Source: Sandaracinobacteroides sayramensis (GTDB lineage Bacteria; Pseudomonadota; Alphaproteobacteria; Sphingomonadales; Sphingomonadaceae). Taken from it: a stretch of DNA of 64,000 nt. The notes under the pieces were generated by a model. The model saw only the letters and a program-made list of their open reading frames with translations. It did not search any database and had not been told where the DNA came from. Location of the stretch: positions 226,111 through 290,110 of the forward strand of contig NZ_JAKLSQ010000007.1 in NCBI RefSeq assembly GCF_022014495.1, given 5' to 3'. The first letter of the stretch is position 1. The number at the start of each line of letters is the position of its first letter. This document shows, in pieces, positions 51,625 through 61,300 of the stretch. The position numbers and the translations under genes are program-made.

Positions 51625-54408
51625 TCAGTATTTCGCCGTCAGGGAAACAACGACATTCCTCGGCGCTCCGTAGAAGCCGCTGTAATAATCCTGGGTTGTG
51701 AGATAGGTTTCGTCGAAAATGTTGTTGACGTTCACGCTAAGAGAGAAACGGGGCGTAATGCGGTAGCGCGCCATCGCATCAACTACCGCAAAGCTGCCCT
51801 GACTCATCGCCTCGAGCACGGCCGGTTCTATGGTTCCCGAACCTTGCACGGCTGACGTCGCGCTTTTCCAGGTGCCGCCGGCACCGAGCGTCAACTTGTC
51901 GATTGGCTGCCAGGTGCCGAATATCTTGATGCTATGTTCGGGGCAGTTGAAGTTGCGATCGCCCCGCTCGGTTTCGCAATAGGCCGTGACGTCGCGCTCT
52001 GACCCCCTATAAGGAACGCGATCCATTTTGAGATCCAGATAGCTGTAGCTGGCGGAAATATTGATCCGGTCCGTGATCTGGCCGGAGACGTTGAAATCGA
52101 TCCCCTTGGAGATGATCCCTGCGCCGGCGATCGCAGGCCCCATGCAATAGCCGGCGAGCGGATCATAAGTGCAGCCCTCCACCACCCCGTTGGAATAGGA
52201 AGGGTAGTTTTTCTGCTTCATGCGATAGCCGGTAAGCTGGACGTTGAGGCGATTATCGAAAAAGCCCGCCTTCGCCCCTATTTCCCAGCTATTTCCCGAT
52301 ATGGGCGGGAGCGGATCACCATTGATGTCGAGCGGCCAGCCCGTGCCATTGACGCTATCGCCGAAGCCGACATTCGCCTTGTTGATGCCCGTGTAGCTGA
52401 CATAAGCGGTAATAGCCTTGGTGACGTCGAAAATCAGCCCCGCATAGGGGGTGAATTCCCCGCTGACCTTGAATTTATAGCTGTTGCGTTCATCTTCCTG
52501 CCAGTTGAATTGGCCGGTAAGAATGAGCTGGGTGTAATCATAGGAATAAGCGACACGCTGGCGCTCCCAATAATTCCAGCGCCCACCGAGAATGAGCTGG
52601 ACGCGCTCTATGGGCCTGAGTTGCGCGCCGATGTAGGCCGCATATTGTTTTTCCTTCACCTTATCGTCGGGCGCTCCGATTGCATCAAAGTCAAAATGCA
52701 GAGGGTCATATGTCAGGAAATTCGGGATGCCCGAAGGCCCGAATGGCAAGGTCGCCGCTCCATAGCTGGGAAATGGCACATCGCCGTTATTCCATTGGCT
52801 GATGGCGAGCCGCGTGAAGCCCAACATGCTGATTGGCTGACTGCTGCTGTTGTTATAGCGTCCGTTGATGATGTGGCCGCTGTAAAGGCTGCCTCCGAAT
52901 GTGATCTGATGCTGCTGGCCAAGCGCTTCGAACTTGCCGCTGACCGAAAGATCGGCATTGTGGAGCTGTCCACGCTGATCCAGGCGCGCCCAGGTGAAAT
53001 CGGCAATGTCGTTGGCCGGATCATAGATTTGCTGGCCGATTACACCGACGATCCGTTCCTGCCTGACCTTGCTGAACATGTAGCTGGCGTTGAGCCGCCA
53101 GTTATCCGCAAAGCGCCATTCCGCCTTGGCGAAGGGATTGAGAAATTCGACATTCCCCTCGCTCCACTGTGTGGCCGGATTATAGTGCCGGCCGAGCGTC
53201 GCGGTGAGGAAACGATCGCTGGAGACGGTGGACTGGCCCGCGGCGGTCATGCCGAAGATAGCCGCATCGTCTATCTTGATCTTGGTCCAGAGCAGCCCGG
53301 CGGTAAGCAGCAAGCTATCGGCAGCGTCCGCCTCGACGATTCCATAGGCGGTGCCCATCTTGTAATCGACGCGGTCCTGCCAGTTGCCTCCCTGATTATA
53401 GGCCCCGACCAATCGCCCCCGGATACGACCGTCGCCAGTGAGCGGCCCTGTCACGTCGACCGTGCCGCGCAACCGCTCCCAACTGCCATAGCTGAGCGTC
53501 CCTTCAGCCTGGAGTTCCTCGGTCGGTCGCTTGCGGATGAAGTTGACCGCGCCGCTGGGGTCGCCGACACCCGAGGAAAGGCCGGTCGATCCCTGCACCA
53601 TCTCGATGCGGTCGAAGACGGCCGTGTCGATCACGCCCCAGAGCGTGAAATTGTCATTGCCTGACCCATTGGTCAGCACGCCGTCGAACATGACGTTCGT
53701 GACCGGGAAGCCACGCGCGTGATAATTGACCTTTCCCATGCCGGGCACGCCTTGCTGTTGCACGGTGACACCGGGCTGCTGCGCCATCACATCGGCGATC
53801 TGCACCAGATTCTGGTCTTCGATGCGCTGGCGGGTGATGACGTTGACGACCTGCGGCGTGTCCTTGATCGCAAGATCGAGCCGGGTCGCACTGTTGGTCG
53901 CCGGGACCGTGTAGGTTCCGCGCGTGTCGGCGGGCGGGCGCACCGTGCCGGAGCCACGTCCCGAGCCTTCCCCTTCGACACGAACGGGGCCGAGCGTGAT
54001 GGAACCGTTGCCGCCAGACGATGACATCTGAGGCGCGCTCTCCAATGCGACGCTGCGGCCATCGACCCATCGGAAGGTAACGCCCGTGCCGGTGAGGAGG
54101 CGGCTCAACGCCTCGGCGGGTGTGAAGTTGCCGCTTACGCCCGAACTCTGGAGACCGGCGAGCAACGCCTGATCGGCCGATACGCGCAAGCCGGATTGCA
54201 GGCCGAACGCTGTAATCGCGCCGTCGAGCGATTGCGCGGAAATGTCGAACCGAACCGACTGGTCACCCGATGTGGCGGCGTCCTGCGCGGCGGCGGGGTT
54301 TGCCGCAATCGCCGTGACGGCGCTGACCCCAAGCATCAGCCATGCGATGCGGCCGGCCCGATTGGCGCGCGTCGCGGCGGGCCGGGAAACTTCATTCGTG
54401 GAAAACAT
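51625..54408 (-). CDS. TonB-dependent receptor with STN domain (module D)
   Basis: This 927-residue outer-membrane receptor has a signal peptide ending ANPAAAQ. The STN domain at about 50-125 contains FDISAQSLDGAITAFGLQSGLRV (in part). A plug (DTPQVVNVITRQRIEDQNLVQ; VQGSTGLSSGVGDPSGAVNFIRKRP, in part) and a large barrel ending NVVVSLTAKY follow. The terminal residue is Tyr instead of Phe. Large barrel loops make it longer than its paralogues. ATG 54408 follows GGGGG; a Fur-like box is 37 nt upstream. It is the main cargo gene of the module D fecI-fecR-receptor-tonB operon. Confidence 0.92.
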   Translation of the reverse strand: MFSTNEVSRPAATRANRAGRIAWLMLGVSAVTAIAANPAAAQDAATSGDQSVRFDISAQSLDGAITAFGLQSGLRVSADQALLAGLQSSGVSGNFTPAEALSRLLTGTGVTFRWVDGRSVALESAPQMSSSGGNGSITLGPVRVEGEGSGRGSGTVRPPADTRGTYTVPATNSATRLDLAIKDTPQVVNVITRQRIEDQNLVQIADVMAQQPGVTVQQQGVPGMGKVNYHARGFPVTNVMFDGVLTNGSGNDNFTLWGVIDTAVFDRIEMVQGSTGLSSGVGDPSGAVNFIRKRPTEELQAEGTLSYGSWERLRGTVDVTGPLTGDGRIRGRLVGAYNQGGNWQDRVDYKMGTAYGIVEADAADSLLLTAGLLWTKIKIDDAAIFGMTAAGQSTVSSDRFLTATLGRHYNPATQWSEGNVEFLNPFAKAEWRFADNWRLNASYMFSKVRQERIVGVIGQQIYDPANDIADFTWARLDQRGQLHNADLSVSGKFEALGQQHQITFGGSLYSGHIINGRYNNSSSQPISMLGFTRLAISQWNNGDVPFPSYGAATLPFGPSGIPNFLTYDPLHFDFDAIGAPDDKVKEKQYAAYIGAQLRPIERVQLILGGRWNYWERQRVAYSYDYTQLILTGQFNWQEDERNSYKFKVSGEFTPYAGLIFDVTKAITAYVSYTGINKANVGFGDSVNGTGWPLDINGDPLPPISGNSWEIGAKAGFFDNRLNVQLTGYRMKQKNYPSYSNGVVEGCTYDPLAGYCMGPAIAGAGIISKGIDFNVSGQITDRINISASYSYLDLKMDRVPYRGSERDVTAYCETERGDRNFNCPEHSIKIFGTWQPIDKLTLGAGGTWKSATSAVQGSGTIEPAVLEAMSQGSFAVVDAMARYRITPRFSLSVNVNNIFDETYLTTQDYYSGFYGAPRNVVVSLTAKY

Positions 54409-54444
54409 GGATAACCCCCAAAGCTCGGCATCAATGGCGGCAAT

Positions 54445-54461
54445 TTGCATATGACTCGCAA
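54445..54461. promoter_or_regulatory. Fur-like box upstream of the module D receptor
   Basis: TTGCATATGACTCGCAA has one full half-site (TCGCAA) and one close half-site (TTGCAT) with the same N5 spacing, 37 nt before the receptor start. Confidence 0.5.
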
Positions 54462-54533
54462 TAGCCGCTCATAATCATGACGAGCGCCGGGGCGGCATTG
54501 TCTCACGCGCGCGCATTTTTTATTGGCCGGGTA

Positions 54534-55538
54534 TCAATCCCCGGAAACAATGGTCAGCCAGGGTGTGATTTGCCAGATTTGCGCGCTGGCGGGCCAGGCC
54601 AGCGTCCGCAGCGATCCGGCGGGATCGGCAAGGTCATAGACGCCCGTTACCCTGGCGGATGCCAGCCGCTCCCCGCGCACGAGGATCACGCCGGCATGAT
54701 AACGATCGAGTGCCGCAACCACATCTGAGAAATTGGCGTTGCGGACGGCGAGACGACCGGAACGCCACGCGCCGATTTCCGGCAGATCGACGGTGGTTGC
54801 CGCCGCCGCGCCGCTCGCCCGGTCGATGGCGACGCGCTGACCCGGCTTCATCGCGATCTCGACGGCGGGCTGGCCCGGTCGCGCGACCCGCACCGAGCCG
54901 CGCGCAAGCCCCACGCTCAGCGTCCGGTCGGTCATCGCCACATCGAACGCGGTGCCCGTCACCGTGACCGTCATGTCGTCCGCGCGGACTACGAACGGAC
55001 GGCCATTGCCATGCGCCACGTCGAACCAGGCTTCCCCCCGAAGCAAGGCGATTTCGCGCTTGCCTGCGTCGGTCTTGCCTATGATGGCGCTATCCGCGCC
55101 CAGGATCACCGTTGAGCCATCGGCCAGGCGAAGGGCGCGGGTTTCGGCGGTGCTGCTGGCATGGCCGCCCCGCAACCTGAGCAGGGTATCGGGCGCGATG
55201 ACGATCACCGCCACGGCCGCAGCCATCGCCGCCAGCGCATGGCGCGCCGGGTGGTAACGCGGCCCACTCCGCGCGAAACGCCTCGCGACCAGGTTCGGAG
55301 GTGCGGGAACGGCCGCAGCCCGTTCCCCGGCATCGGCAAGGCGGCTGAGCCGGACGGTGCGATGGGCAAGCGCCCAGGCCTTCGCATTGTCCGCATCGGC
55401 GGCAAGCCATGCCTCAAGCTCCGCCCGCAAGGCGGCATCAGCGGGGGCGTCCTCGATCCGCAGCAGCCAATCGGACGCTTCCTCGAGCGCCCGATCCGGC
55501 AGCAATCCATCGGAACGATACTCGTCGGGTCCGGTCAT
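54534..55538 (-). CDS. fecR: FecR-family signal transducer (module D)
   Basis: This 334-residue anti-sigma/signal transducer has the N-terminal DUF4880-like part (EASDWLLRIEDAPADAALRAELEAWLAADADNAKAW, in part), a membrane helix (ALAAMAAAVAVIVIAPD) and the FecR domain (ALRLADGSTVILGADSAII; VTGTAFDVAM). The C-terminal module DRYHAGVILVRGERLASARVTGVYDL ends WLTIVSGD. It lies 78 nt after fecI and 73 nt before the receptor's regulatory box. Confidence 0.92.
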   Translation of the reverse strand: MTGPDEYRSDGLLPDRALEEASDWLLRIEDAPADAALRAELEAWLAADADNAKAWALAHRTVRLSRLADAGERAAAVPAPPNLVARRFARSGPRYHPARHALAAMAAAVAVIVIAPDTLLRLRGGHASSTAETRALRLADGSTVILGADSAIIGKTDAGKREIALLRGEAWFDVAHGNGRPFVVRADDMTVTVTGTAFDVAMTDRTLSVGLARGSVRVARPGQPAVEIAMKPGQRVAIDRASGAAAATTVDLPEIGAWRSGRLAVRNANFSDVVAALDRYHAGVILVRGERLASARVTGVYDLADPAGSLRTLAWPASAQIWQITPWLTIVSGD

Positions 55539-55616
55539 CTATGCGGGTCCGCCGGGGAACAGGTCCGATCGTGGACGCTCCCCTCACTATAATGACGAAC
55601 CTTGAACGCGCCTGTC

Positions 55617-56165
55617 TCACTCTTCATCAGTGGCATCCGGCACCGCCAGCCGTTCGACCCGGCGCATGACGTGGATCAGCGCGTCGCGCACCATGCGATG
55701 CGCGGTCGCGCGTGAGACGCCCAGGCGTTCAGCGATCACCGGCAACGACAACTCGCCGAATATCTTCATTTCATAGGCGCGGCGCTTGGCATCTGGCAAT
55801 TCGTGCAACGCGGCCAGCACGCGCCGCACCTCTTCCTCGCACAGCCTTTCCTCTTCGGGTGAGGCCGTTACCGGCATCGGATCGCGGATTTCGGCATAGG
55901 CGGCATCGCGGCGCTGCTCCGCTTTGTCCCGGCGCGTCCAGTCCAGCGCCAGATTGCGAACGATGCGGTAGAGATAGGCGGCGGGAACACGCAGGCCAGC
56001 GGGTATCGTGGTGCGGTCGGCCGGTTGTGCGGGCACGAAACGGAAATAGGCTTCCTGCACCACATCTTCGGCGGCATCCCGCGAACCGACGATCGGCGCG
56101 GCATAGTCAATCAGCGCCAGCCGATGCTCGGCAAAGACCCGCAATCGTGCCTGGGCACTGTCCAA
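55617..56165 (-). CDS. fecI: ECF RNA polymerase sigma factor, FecI type (module D)
   Basis: This 182-residue ECF sigma factor has region 2 (SRDAAEDVVQEAYFRFVPA; PAAYLYRIVRNLALDWTRRDKAEQ, in part) and region 4 (LPDAKRRAYEMKIFGELSLPVIAERLGVSRATAHRMV, in part). ATG 56165 is used. A perfect Fur-like palindrome lies 63 nt upstream. It should switch on the module D receptor. Confidence 0.92.
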   Translation of the reverse strand: MDSAQARLRVFAEHRLALIDYAAPIVGSRDAAEDVVQEAYFRFVPAQPADRTTIPAGLRVPAAYLYRIVRNLALDWTRRDKAEQRRDAAYAEIRDPMPVTASPEEERLCEEEVRRVLAALHELPDAKRRAYEMKIFGELSLPVIAERLGVSRATAHRMVRDALIHVMRRVERLAVPDATDEE

Positions 56166-56494
56166 GCCGCGCCCTTTCCGTTCCTTGTTTCAGAGACGGC
56201 CAGGGGCCGCCACCGCTTCCTAGGATTGTTGCGATGAATTCGCAACTATAGCCAAGCGCAGGCTATCTGCTGCCCAAAGCGGCAAAAAGTCGCCCCACAG
56301 AGGCTCGGATCAGCTCACAAAAGCCAACTCAAAATGCGGGAACCCATATGGTATCAGCCTTCCGGCTTCCTGAATTCATCATAGAATCAAATCGATAAAT
56401 CGACTGGGTGGTGACCCCTGCGTTCTCCAACGCGCTCACGCAGAATAATCGCGATGCCATGCACGGTCGAAGTCAAGCCAGCGCAATAACCCGC
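56166..56494. other. Intergenic region between modules D and E
   Basis: These 329 nt hold the control region of the module D fecI, including the Fur-like palindrome at 56229-56245, and the 3' flank of the module E tonB. The middle is AT-richer than its surroundings (around 56330-56400). No gene, RNA hairpin with a T run or repeat was recognised. Confidence 0.6.
56229..56245. promoter_or_regulatory. Fur-like palindrome upstream of fecI (module D)
   Basis: TTGCGATGAATTCGCAA is a perfect TTGCGA-N5-TCGCAA palindrome; only the five central bases differ in part from the copy at module A. Confidence 0.6.
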
Positions 56495-57346
56495 TTACCC
56501 TCTGACGAAGAACTCCACGGGCACGACAAGGTCGAGCGGGTCCGGCCTCTCATCGGGGATGGCGGGGAGCGGCTGCGCGCGGCGCAGCGTTTCGAGCGCG
56601 GCGCGGTCGAGCGCGGGCACGCCCGACGAGTGCAGGATTTCCGCCAACAGCACCGCGCCCTGCCGGTTCATGCGGAAGCGGACATGGGCCACGCCCTGAG
56701 CGCCTCTGGCGCGCGCGGTGGCGGGATAGCGGCGGTATTTTTCCAGATGGGCGAGCAGCATCGCCTCCCATGTCGCTTCGGCGTTGTGCGCGGCCCGGTT
56801 GGCGGGCGGCGCGGGCAGGGATTTGGGCGCCGTCGTCTGCGGCACCGGATCGGCGGCCTGCACCTGTTCGACCAGGGGAGGTGACGGCGTGGTGATCGGC
56901 GAGACCTGCGGAAGGACGATTTCCGGCGGTTCGGGCCGCTCTTCCTGCTCTTTCGGCTTCTGCTCCTTCTGTTCGACCTGTTGCGGCCCTTCGGGCACTT
57001 CCTGCACCGGCTCAGGCGGCGCGGCGGGCGGGCTGACGTCGAACACGGAAAGGATGGGCGGCGTGCTGACGGGCTGGACTACCCGCAAGGTGAACAGCGC
57101 GCAGGTGATGATGACCAGAAACACGCCTGCAGTTCCGCCCATGCCGATGAGACGCGTGCGCCAGTCCATCGGCTGGTCGCAATAGCGCGAGGGCGGCTCC
57201 GTTATGAGGAGCGGGGAAGCCGGCATGGGTTCCACCGGGGCGGGACCGTCGTTCCGGCTATAGTCATAGGCGGTCATCACCAGATAGCCGGGCATGGTCG
57301 CTTCCGCGCCACGATCGTCATGGCGAAGGTCGTGGCCGCTCCTCAT
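56495..57346 (-). CDS. tonB: Energy transducer TonB (heme module E)
   Basis: This 283-residue TonB has a cytoplasmic lead of about 68 residues, a membrane helix ([20 protein letters not shown]), and a spacer rich in Pro, Glu and Lys ([20 protein letters not shown]). The C-terminal domain ([24 protein letters not shown], in part) ends [14 protein letters not shown] 57346 overlaps the stop of the YbaN-like gene (ATGA); an in-frame ATG 17 codons later is an alternative. It is the last gene of the heme operon. Confidence 0.92.
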   Translation of the reverse strand: MRSGHDLRHDDRGAEATMPGYLVMTAYDYSRNDGPAPVEPMPASPLLITEPPSRYCDQPMDWRTRLIGMGGTAGVFLVIITCALFTLRVVQPVSTPPILSVFDVSPPAAPPEPVQEVPEGPQQVEQKEQKPKEQEERPEPPEIVLPQVSPITTPSPPLVEQVQAADPVPQTTAPKSLPAPPANRAAHNAEATWEAMLLAHLEKYRRYPATARARGAQGVAHVRFRMNRQGAVLLAEILHSSGVPALDRAALETLRRAQPLPAIPDERPDPLDLVVPVEFFVRG

Positions 57347-57759
57347 GCGCCGCCCTCCGGTTCGGGGCGGCTGACGATCCACAGCGCGCAGGCGAGCATC
57401 ATCAAGGCCACGGCGAGGCCCGGCCCCCAGCCGGGCCGCGCGCCGAGCCAGAACAGGCCATAGCCGATGGCGATGCCGATGCAGGCCGCGCGCTTGCCGG
57501 CGCGCGGGATCGCGCCCTGTTCGCGCCAGGCGCGGATGGCGGGGCCGAAGCGCGGATGGGCGAGCAGCCGCGCTTCCAGCCGGGGCGAGGAACGCGCGAA
57601 GCAGCCCGCCGCGAGGATCAGGAAGATGGTGGTCGGCATCAGCGGCAGCACCGCGCCGATGCCGCCCAGCCCCACGCACAGGAAGCCGAGCAGCAGCCAG
57701 CCCGTGCGCAGCGCACGGCCCGGTGGCCCGCCGCGTTCAGCCAAGGCGGCTGTCGACAT
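57343..57759 (-). CDS. YbaN/DUF454 family inner-membrane protein
   Basis: This 138-residue membrane protein has helices around [36 protein letters not shown] and a C-terminal pair ([29 protein letters not shown]). The [26 protein letters not shown] segment is the DUF454 signature. Its start lies inside the 3' end of the heme oxygenase gene (23-nt overlap) and its stop overlaps tonB. The function is unknown; it commonly accompanies heme uptake and oxygenase genes. Confidence 0.85.
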   Translation of the reverse strand: MSTAALAERGGPPGRALRTGWLLLGFLCVGLGGIGAVLPLMPTTIFLILAAGCFARSSPRLEARLLAHPRFGPAIRAWREQGAIPRAGKRAACIGIAIGYGLFWLGARPGWGPGLAVALMMLACALWIVSRPEPEGGA

Positions 57760-58333
57760 GGGCCTGCACGCGCGCGAAGGCGGCATTGGCGCCGCCGACG
57801 GCGCGGGCTTCTTCGTCGGCCGTCAGTTCCACCGCGTCTAGCCCGGCGGTGAAGGCGCGCCAGTGCGCCGCCGGGCCTTCCCGGGCAGGCGCCAGATGGC
57901 GCGCGCCATGCGTGTCGGACAGGCCCAGCTTCGCCGCCTCCTTGCGGAGCAGCGCCGCGCCCATGTTCGAGCCTTCCGCGACATAGAGCCAGCCCAGCGC
58001 TTCGGCCACGTCCACGTCCTGCCCGGCGACAAAGGCCGGAAGCGCATCGGTCGGTGGCAGAGTCAGGCCGAGATCGGCAAGGTCGGCCTCGACCAGCGCC
58101 AGCCGCCGCCGCTCCGCCAGCCCCGGCAGCAGCGCCTGCAATGCAGGCTCGTCGTAGAGCGCCTCGATGTCGCGGTGGAACAGATACTGCACGCTAACAA
58201 AGCGCCCATAGCCCTCCAAGCTGGAAAATGACGCCGCCGCCATGATCGACTTGTCCAGCCGCTCATGCGTCTCGTGGGTCATGATCTTGAGCCGCTTCGA
58301 GCGCGAATGCTCGAGTGTATCCGTGCTGGTCAT
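57737..58333 (-). CDS. Biliverdin-producing heme oxygenase
   Basis: This 198-residue enzyme opens heme to biliverdin, CO and ferrous iron. The N-terminal [15 protein letters not shown] contains the predicted proximal heme ligand His, and the distal-helix region [20 protein letters not shown] matches bacterial heme oxygenases (PigA/BphO-like). ATG 58333 is chosen by domain start; it lies 22 nt after the receptor stop. Its place directly behind a heme-type receptor supports use of heme as an iron source. Confidence 0.88.
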   Translation of the reverse strand: MTSTDTLEHSRSKRLKIMTHETHERLDKSIMAAASFSSLEGYGRFVSVQYLFHRDIEALYDEPALQALLPGLAERRRLALVEADLADLGLTLPPTDALPAFVAGQDVDVAEALGWLYVAEGSNMGAALLRKEAAKLGLSDTHGARHLAPAREGPAAHWRAFTAGLDAVELTADEEARAVGGANAAFARVQAHVDSRLG

Positions 58334-58355
58334 ATCATAGTCCTTCGATGCCTGT

Positions 58356-61300
58356 TCAGAAACGGTAGCTGACGCCCACGCGGAGGCTGTTGAGATAGGC
58401 GCGATTGTGCGACTTGCGGCCAGCGGCCGTCTCGGAAGATCCCGGAACAATGACGGTGGTCGTTACCCAACGACACCGCGTTCCGGTGCATACTTCCTCT
58501 CGAACGCTGTAGACATATCTGCGTGCAATGCCTTGCCTGGCCTCGTCGAAGGAGAGCGCTTCGCTATCTCCGAAGCGCGCGTGCAGGAACTCCCCCTTGA
58601 GCGAGATATGACGGCCGATCATATGCTCGATGCCGCCGCCGGCGGTCCATCCGGTGCGCGTCACCTCCGCGGCTTCGGAGAACCAGAATTGGGTCTGGTT
58701 CCCAAACGGTAGCGCCTGGGATGCCCTGTCGGCCCTGTACTGACTGCGCGCGCCATATTCGTTGAGGAAGGCGACCCCGCCCGTCGCATAGAAGAAGGTG
58801 CGTTGCGGCGCATATCCAAGGCGGACGCGCAGGGTGGACAGGGAATCCAGCCCGAAGCGCGTTTCCGCTTCCAGATTACCGGCCGCCGCAAGCTCGGCGG
58901 ACTCGCTGACCGGCGTTCCACTCCAGGCGCTTTCGTGCCCTAGCGATGTGAGGTCGCCTTCGATTCCCAGTATGACGCGGCCTGGCAATTGATAGTTGAA
59001 TCCCAGATGGACGCCGATCTGGGCCTTGTCCTTCTTGTAGTCGGCGGATTCGCTCGCTGCCACCGGGCTGCCGTCGCCTGCGGTCGTCTCACCCGACACC
59101 TTGGCGGACACATAACCGGCATGGAAGCCGGCATAGAGGCCCGTCCAGCTGTCGCCGGGCGCGCCGTGCGATGCCCGGCCAAGGCCGATTTCGGGAATGC
59201 GCGGGAGGAAGCCGGGCGCGCCGCTGAAACGGTGCGTGAAGGTGACGCGGCCCGTGCGCCCCGGTGCAGGAATACCCGATGTGCTCGCCTCGACCAGATA
59301 ATAGCGATCGGTGACGTTCTCCACGCTGACGTTCAGCAGCGTATCCTCGGTAATGGCAAGGCTGCCGAAGAGGTCATAGACTTCATAGGCCGGCCAGGTG
59401 CCTTGCATACCGAGGCTGCTGTTGCTCGAAGGCGGCCATTTGGAGCCGTAGCGCACCGAGCTGAAACGCATGCGCCCGCCCAGCGTCAAGGCGCGGTCGA
59501 ACAGGCGCACGCCGAGGGTGGCACTGCCCGAGGATCTGGCGGGGCGATAGTTGGCGAAATCCGGCGGTCCCATGATCGCCATCACATCACCCTTGGCGAG
59601 CCGGCACCCTTCATTGATCGTGCACAATTCGATCGCAAGGAAGTGGTTGAACCCCGCCTCGGCAAACAGCCAGCCATTGTCATAGCTCGCCGAAATATCG
59701 ATGCCTTCGTGCCGTGCCTTCGGAATGTTCGCGAAATGATAACGAAAGCCGGAGATAGGCATCGTCTGGATATAATCGCGATAATGATTGTCATAATAGG
59801 CAAACTTCAGCCGCAGCTTGTCGTCGGGCCAAAGGAGTCCATCTCGCAGGATGTTGATGCCGGCCTCGCGCGATTTCGATATCTCGGGCTTGAGGTCGGG
59901 ATTCATGAAAACATTGTCCAGATAATTCCAGTAGAGTTCCCGAAGATTTGGCGCGCGCATCCCCTCGCGGTAGGACGCATAGAACTGGACACCTTCTACC
60001 GGCGTCACCATCACGCTGGCATTGGGGCTGAACCGCGACGCGGAATTGGTGAGATTGGCAGCGGCCTTACCCTCCCCGCGCGAACGGAAGAAGTCATAGC
60101 GCCCGCCCACAGACAGTTGAAGCCAGGGCAGGGGATCAAGCTGCGTGCCGACGAAGGCGCCGCCGATCGCCCTGACGCCTGACGGTCCCCAACTCGTCCA
60201 GCCAAGTCCTCCTATGATATGCTCCGCCCAGGCTTGCTCGCGGCGGTATTCGGCGCCGGCGTTGACAGTCAGCAGCCCCAAGCCGGTGTCGATCAGCGAC
60301 CTGTTGTCGATATCGCCGCCGAAGGTCTTCATTCCGTGATCGGCGGTAATCTCCGACCCGCCCCTGTCGACCGACAAATCGGTGTAGAAAATGTTGGCGC
60401 GCAGGCGCAGCAGCGGGTTGTCGGCCGGCAGCAGGCGATAGCGCGCCGTATAGGTGTCGACACGGGTATTCGACAGCCGATATTGCAGGGGAGGGCTGGT
60501 GCGGGTGTTGGCGTTCTCGTTCAACTCGCCATGATCGCTGTCGTAGCGCATGAAACCCAGTTCGAGGGACTCGCCATCGCCCCAGAGAAGCCGTCCCTTC
60601 AGCAGGAAAGACTCTGTGTCCTGCGAAGTGTTGAACACCTCGCTGCCGGGCTGGAATGCTGAATGGGCGTTTCGCGCATCATACTGCAGGTTGCCGGTCG
60701 CGAATACCATGTCGTCAGGTGCGTTCTTGCCTGAGAAATAGTTGCCCTGCCGCCGCCGGTTATAGGCGATGATGCCGTCGAAATGATCCTGCTTCACGCC
60801 CAGCGCGATGCTGCCCGACCAGGTGTCACCACCGCCCAGGAAATCGGGCCGCTCCGCAGCGGAGGGCCGTGGGGTGGGAAGCATCCAGTCGGGATCGCTG
60901 GCCGCCCTGGCGAGGCCATAGTCGCTGTTGTTGCCGAGGCTTCCGCGCAGGCGGATCGCCCACTCCTGGCCCTCGGGCACGATGTCCTGCGCCGCGAGCG
61001 TCCGCAGCGCGACGCTGCCGCCCACGCCCGCGCCGACGCCCGTTCCCGGGCCCTTGGCGATATCGATCGAGCCGATCAGGTCGGGATCGACATAGGTTTC
61101 GTCCCGGCTGCCCGCATAGCCCCGGAACGAGGTCGAGGTCTGGTGCGATCCGTCCACCGTGGTGGTCACGCGGCCCATGCCCTGCATGCCGCGGATGTTG
61201 ACGTTGAGCGACGCGCCGGAATGCGTGCCCGAATTGACCACTCCGGGCACGCCTGCGAAAATATCGCCGGGCGATGTGGGCGGCACGCGGTCGATCTGCG

